Shown here piece by piece: positions 6,171 through 6,467 of a DNA stretch of 6,467 nt. Made by a program: the position numbers and the translations under genes. The notes beneath the pieces were generated by a model. It was not told the origin of the DNA and did not search any database. It was given only the letters and a program-made list of their open reading frames with translations. The first letter of the stretch is position 1, and each line of letters opens with the position of its first letter. Origin of the DNA: Bacillota bacterium (GTDB lineage: Bacteria > Bacillota > Bacilli > Tumebacillales > Effusibacillaceae). The stretch is from NCBI GenBank assembly GCA_020059765.1, contig JAGVBM010000259.1:1-6467 (forward strand). The letters run 5' to 3'.

Positions 6171-6410
6171 ATGCAAGCGGATATTAAAGTGGATGTTAAA
6201 GTGGATGCAAAAGGATTGGCCTGCCCAATGCCGATCGTCAAAGCCAAAAAAGCGATTGACGGGATTCAATCCGGGCAAATTCTTGAACTGGAGGCAACGG
6301 ATAAAGGATCGGTCAAAGATTTTCAAAGCTGGGTGAACAAAACGGATCACGAGTTGATGAAGATCGAAGAAGAGAGCGGCGTTTTCCGCTTTTTCGTCAA
6401 AAAAAGATAG
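6171..6410 (+). CDS. TusA-family sulfur carrier protein (YrkI-like)
   Basis: This 79-residue protein has the normal size of the TusA/SirA family. The diagnostic motif is GLACPMPIVKAKKAI, with Cys18 in the CPxP signature as the residue that carries persulfide sulfur. The rest fits the two-layer alpha/beta fold: SGQILELEATDKGSVKDF in the middle and VFRFFVKK at the end. TusA proteins receive sulfur from rhodaneses or desulfurases and pass it to DsrE-type, Dsr, Hdr or tRNA-thiolation partners. Here the natural donor or acceptor is the rhodanese domain of the gene just upstream, with which it is probably cotranscribed. A housekeeping role in tRNA modification is less likely given this context. The N-terminus is extended by a short 12-base repeat. 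Family call is firm; the partner is inferred. Confidence 0.92.
   Translation: MQADIKVDVKVDAKGLACPMPIVKAKKAIDGIQSGQILELEATDKGSVKDFQSWVNKTDHELMKIEEESGVFRFFVKKR
6180..6212 (+). repeat. In-frame 12-base imperfect tandem repeat at the TusA N-terminus
   Basis: GATATTAAAGTG, GATGTTAAAGTG and a partial third copy GATGCAAAA follow one another in frame, encoding DIKV, DVKV and DAKG. The first two copies differ at one base. It looks like a small duplication that lengthens the first beta strand region, and slippage could vary the copy number. Confidence 0.6.
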
Positions 6411-6467
6411 CATTTTCGTGGGAATCAAGAAACGAACGTTTGGTTGACCATTGAAAACAGTTCGTAC

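Noticed and set aside
6432..6466. ACGAAC and GTTCGT as a terminator stem after the TusA-like gene, and TTGACC at 6444-6449 as a -35 box
   Set aside because: The six-base arms are far apart with no T run, and the window ends before any -10 box could be seen.

Overview
The window most likely comes from a Gram-positive bacterium of the Bacillota (Bacillales or Alicyclobacillaceae-like). The evidence is indirect: strong AGGAGG-type ribosome binding sites before nearly every gene, a good sigma-A-type promoter, a chromate transporter split into two short overlapping genes as in Bacillus, and a rhodanese/metallo-beta-lactamase gene next to a TusA-like gene, which recalls the yrkH-yrkI pair of Bacillus subtilis. 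No mobile element, RNA gene or CRISPR array was seen. All six genes lie on the + strand.

Region 1 (1-3600) is a redox module. The 3' part of an NrfD/PsrC-type membrane quinone subunit is followed 30 bases later by a complete 989-residue molybdopterin (Mo-bisPGD) oxidoreductase. This catalytic subunit has a complete 4Fe-4S motif but no Tat signal peptide, so it probably works on the cytoplasmic face. That fits a SoeABC-like sulfite dehydrogenase better than an exported polysulfide or thiosulfate reductase, but the substrate is not proven. The electron-transfer iron-sulfur subunit is not in the window and may lie upstream.

Region 2 (3601-4843) starts with a 107-base gap carrying a GC-rich hairpin. 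Two short CHR-family transporter genes follow and overlap by 7 bases. They are paralogous halves that probably form a heteromeric chromate or other oxyanion transporter.

Region 3 (4844-6467) starts with a 145-base AT-rich regulatory region. It holds a predicted sigma-A promoter whose -10 box sits inside an imperfect inverted repeat, and a catabolite-responsive-element-like palindrome just downstream. This drives a rhodanese plus metallo-beta-lactamase protein (probable persulfide dioxygenase/sulfurtransferase) and a TusA-like sulfur carrier.

Taken together, the window reads as a sulfur-oxidation or sulfide-detoxification neighbourhood. TusA and rhodanese would handle sulfane sulfur, the metallo-beta-lactamase domain would oxidise persulfide to sulfite, the SoeA-like complex could oxidise sulfite and pass electrons to quinone, and the CHR pair could move a sulfate-like oxyanion. 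The individual family calls are solid. The integrated pathway is inference.
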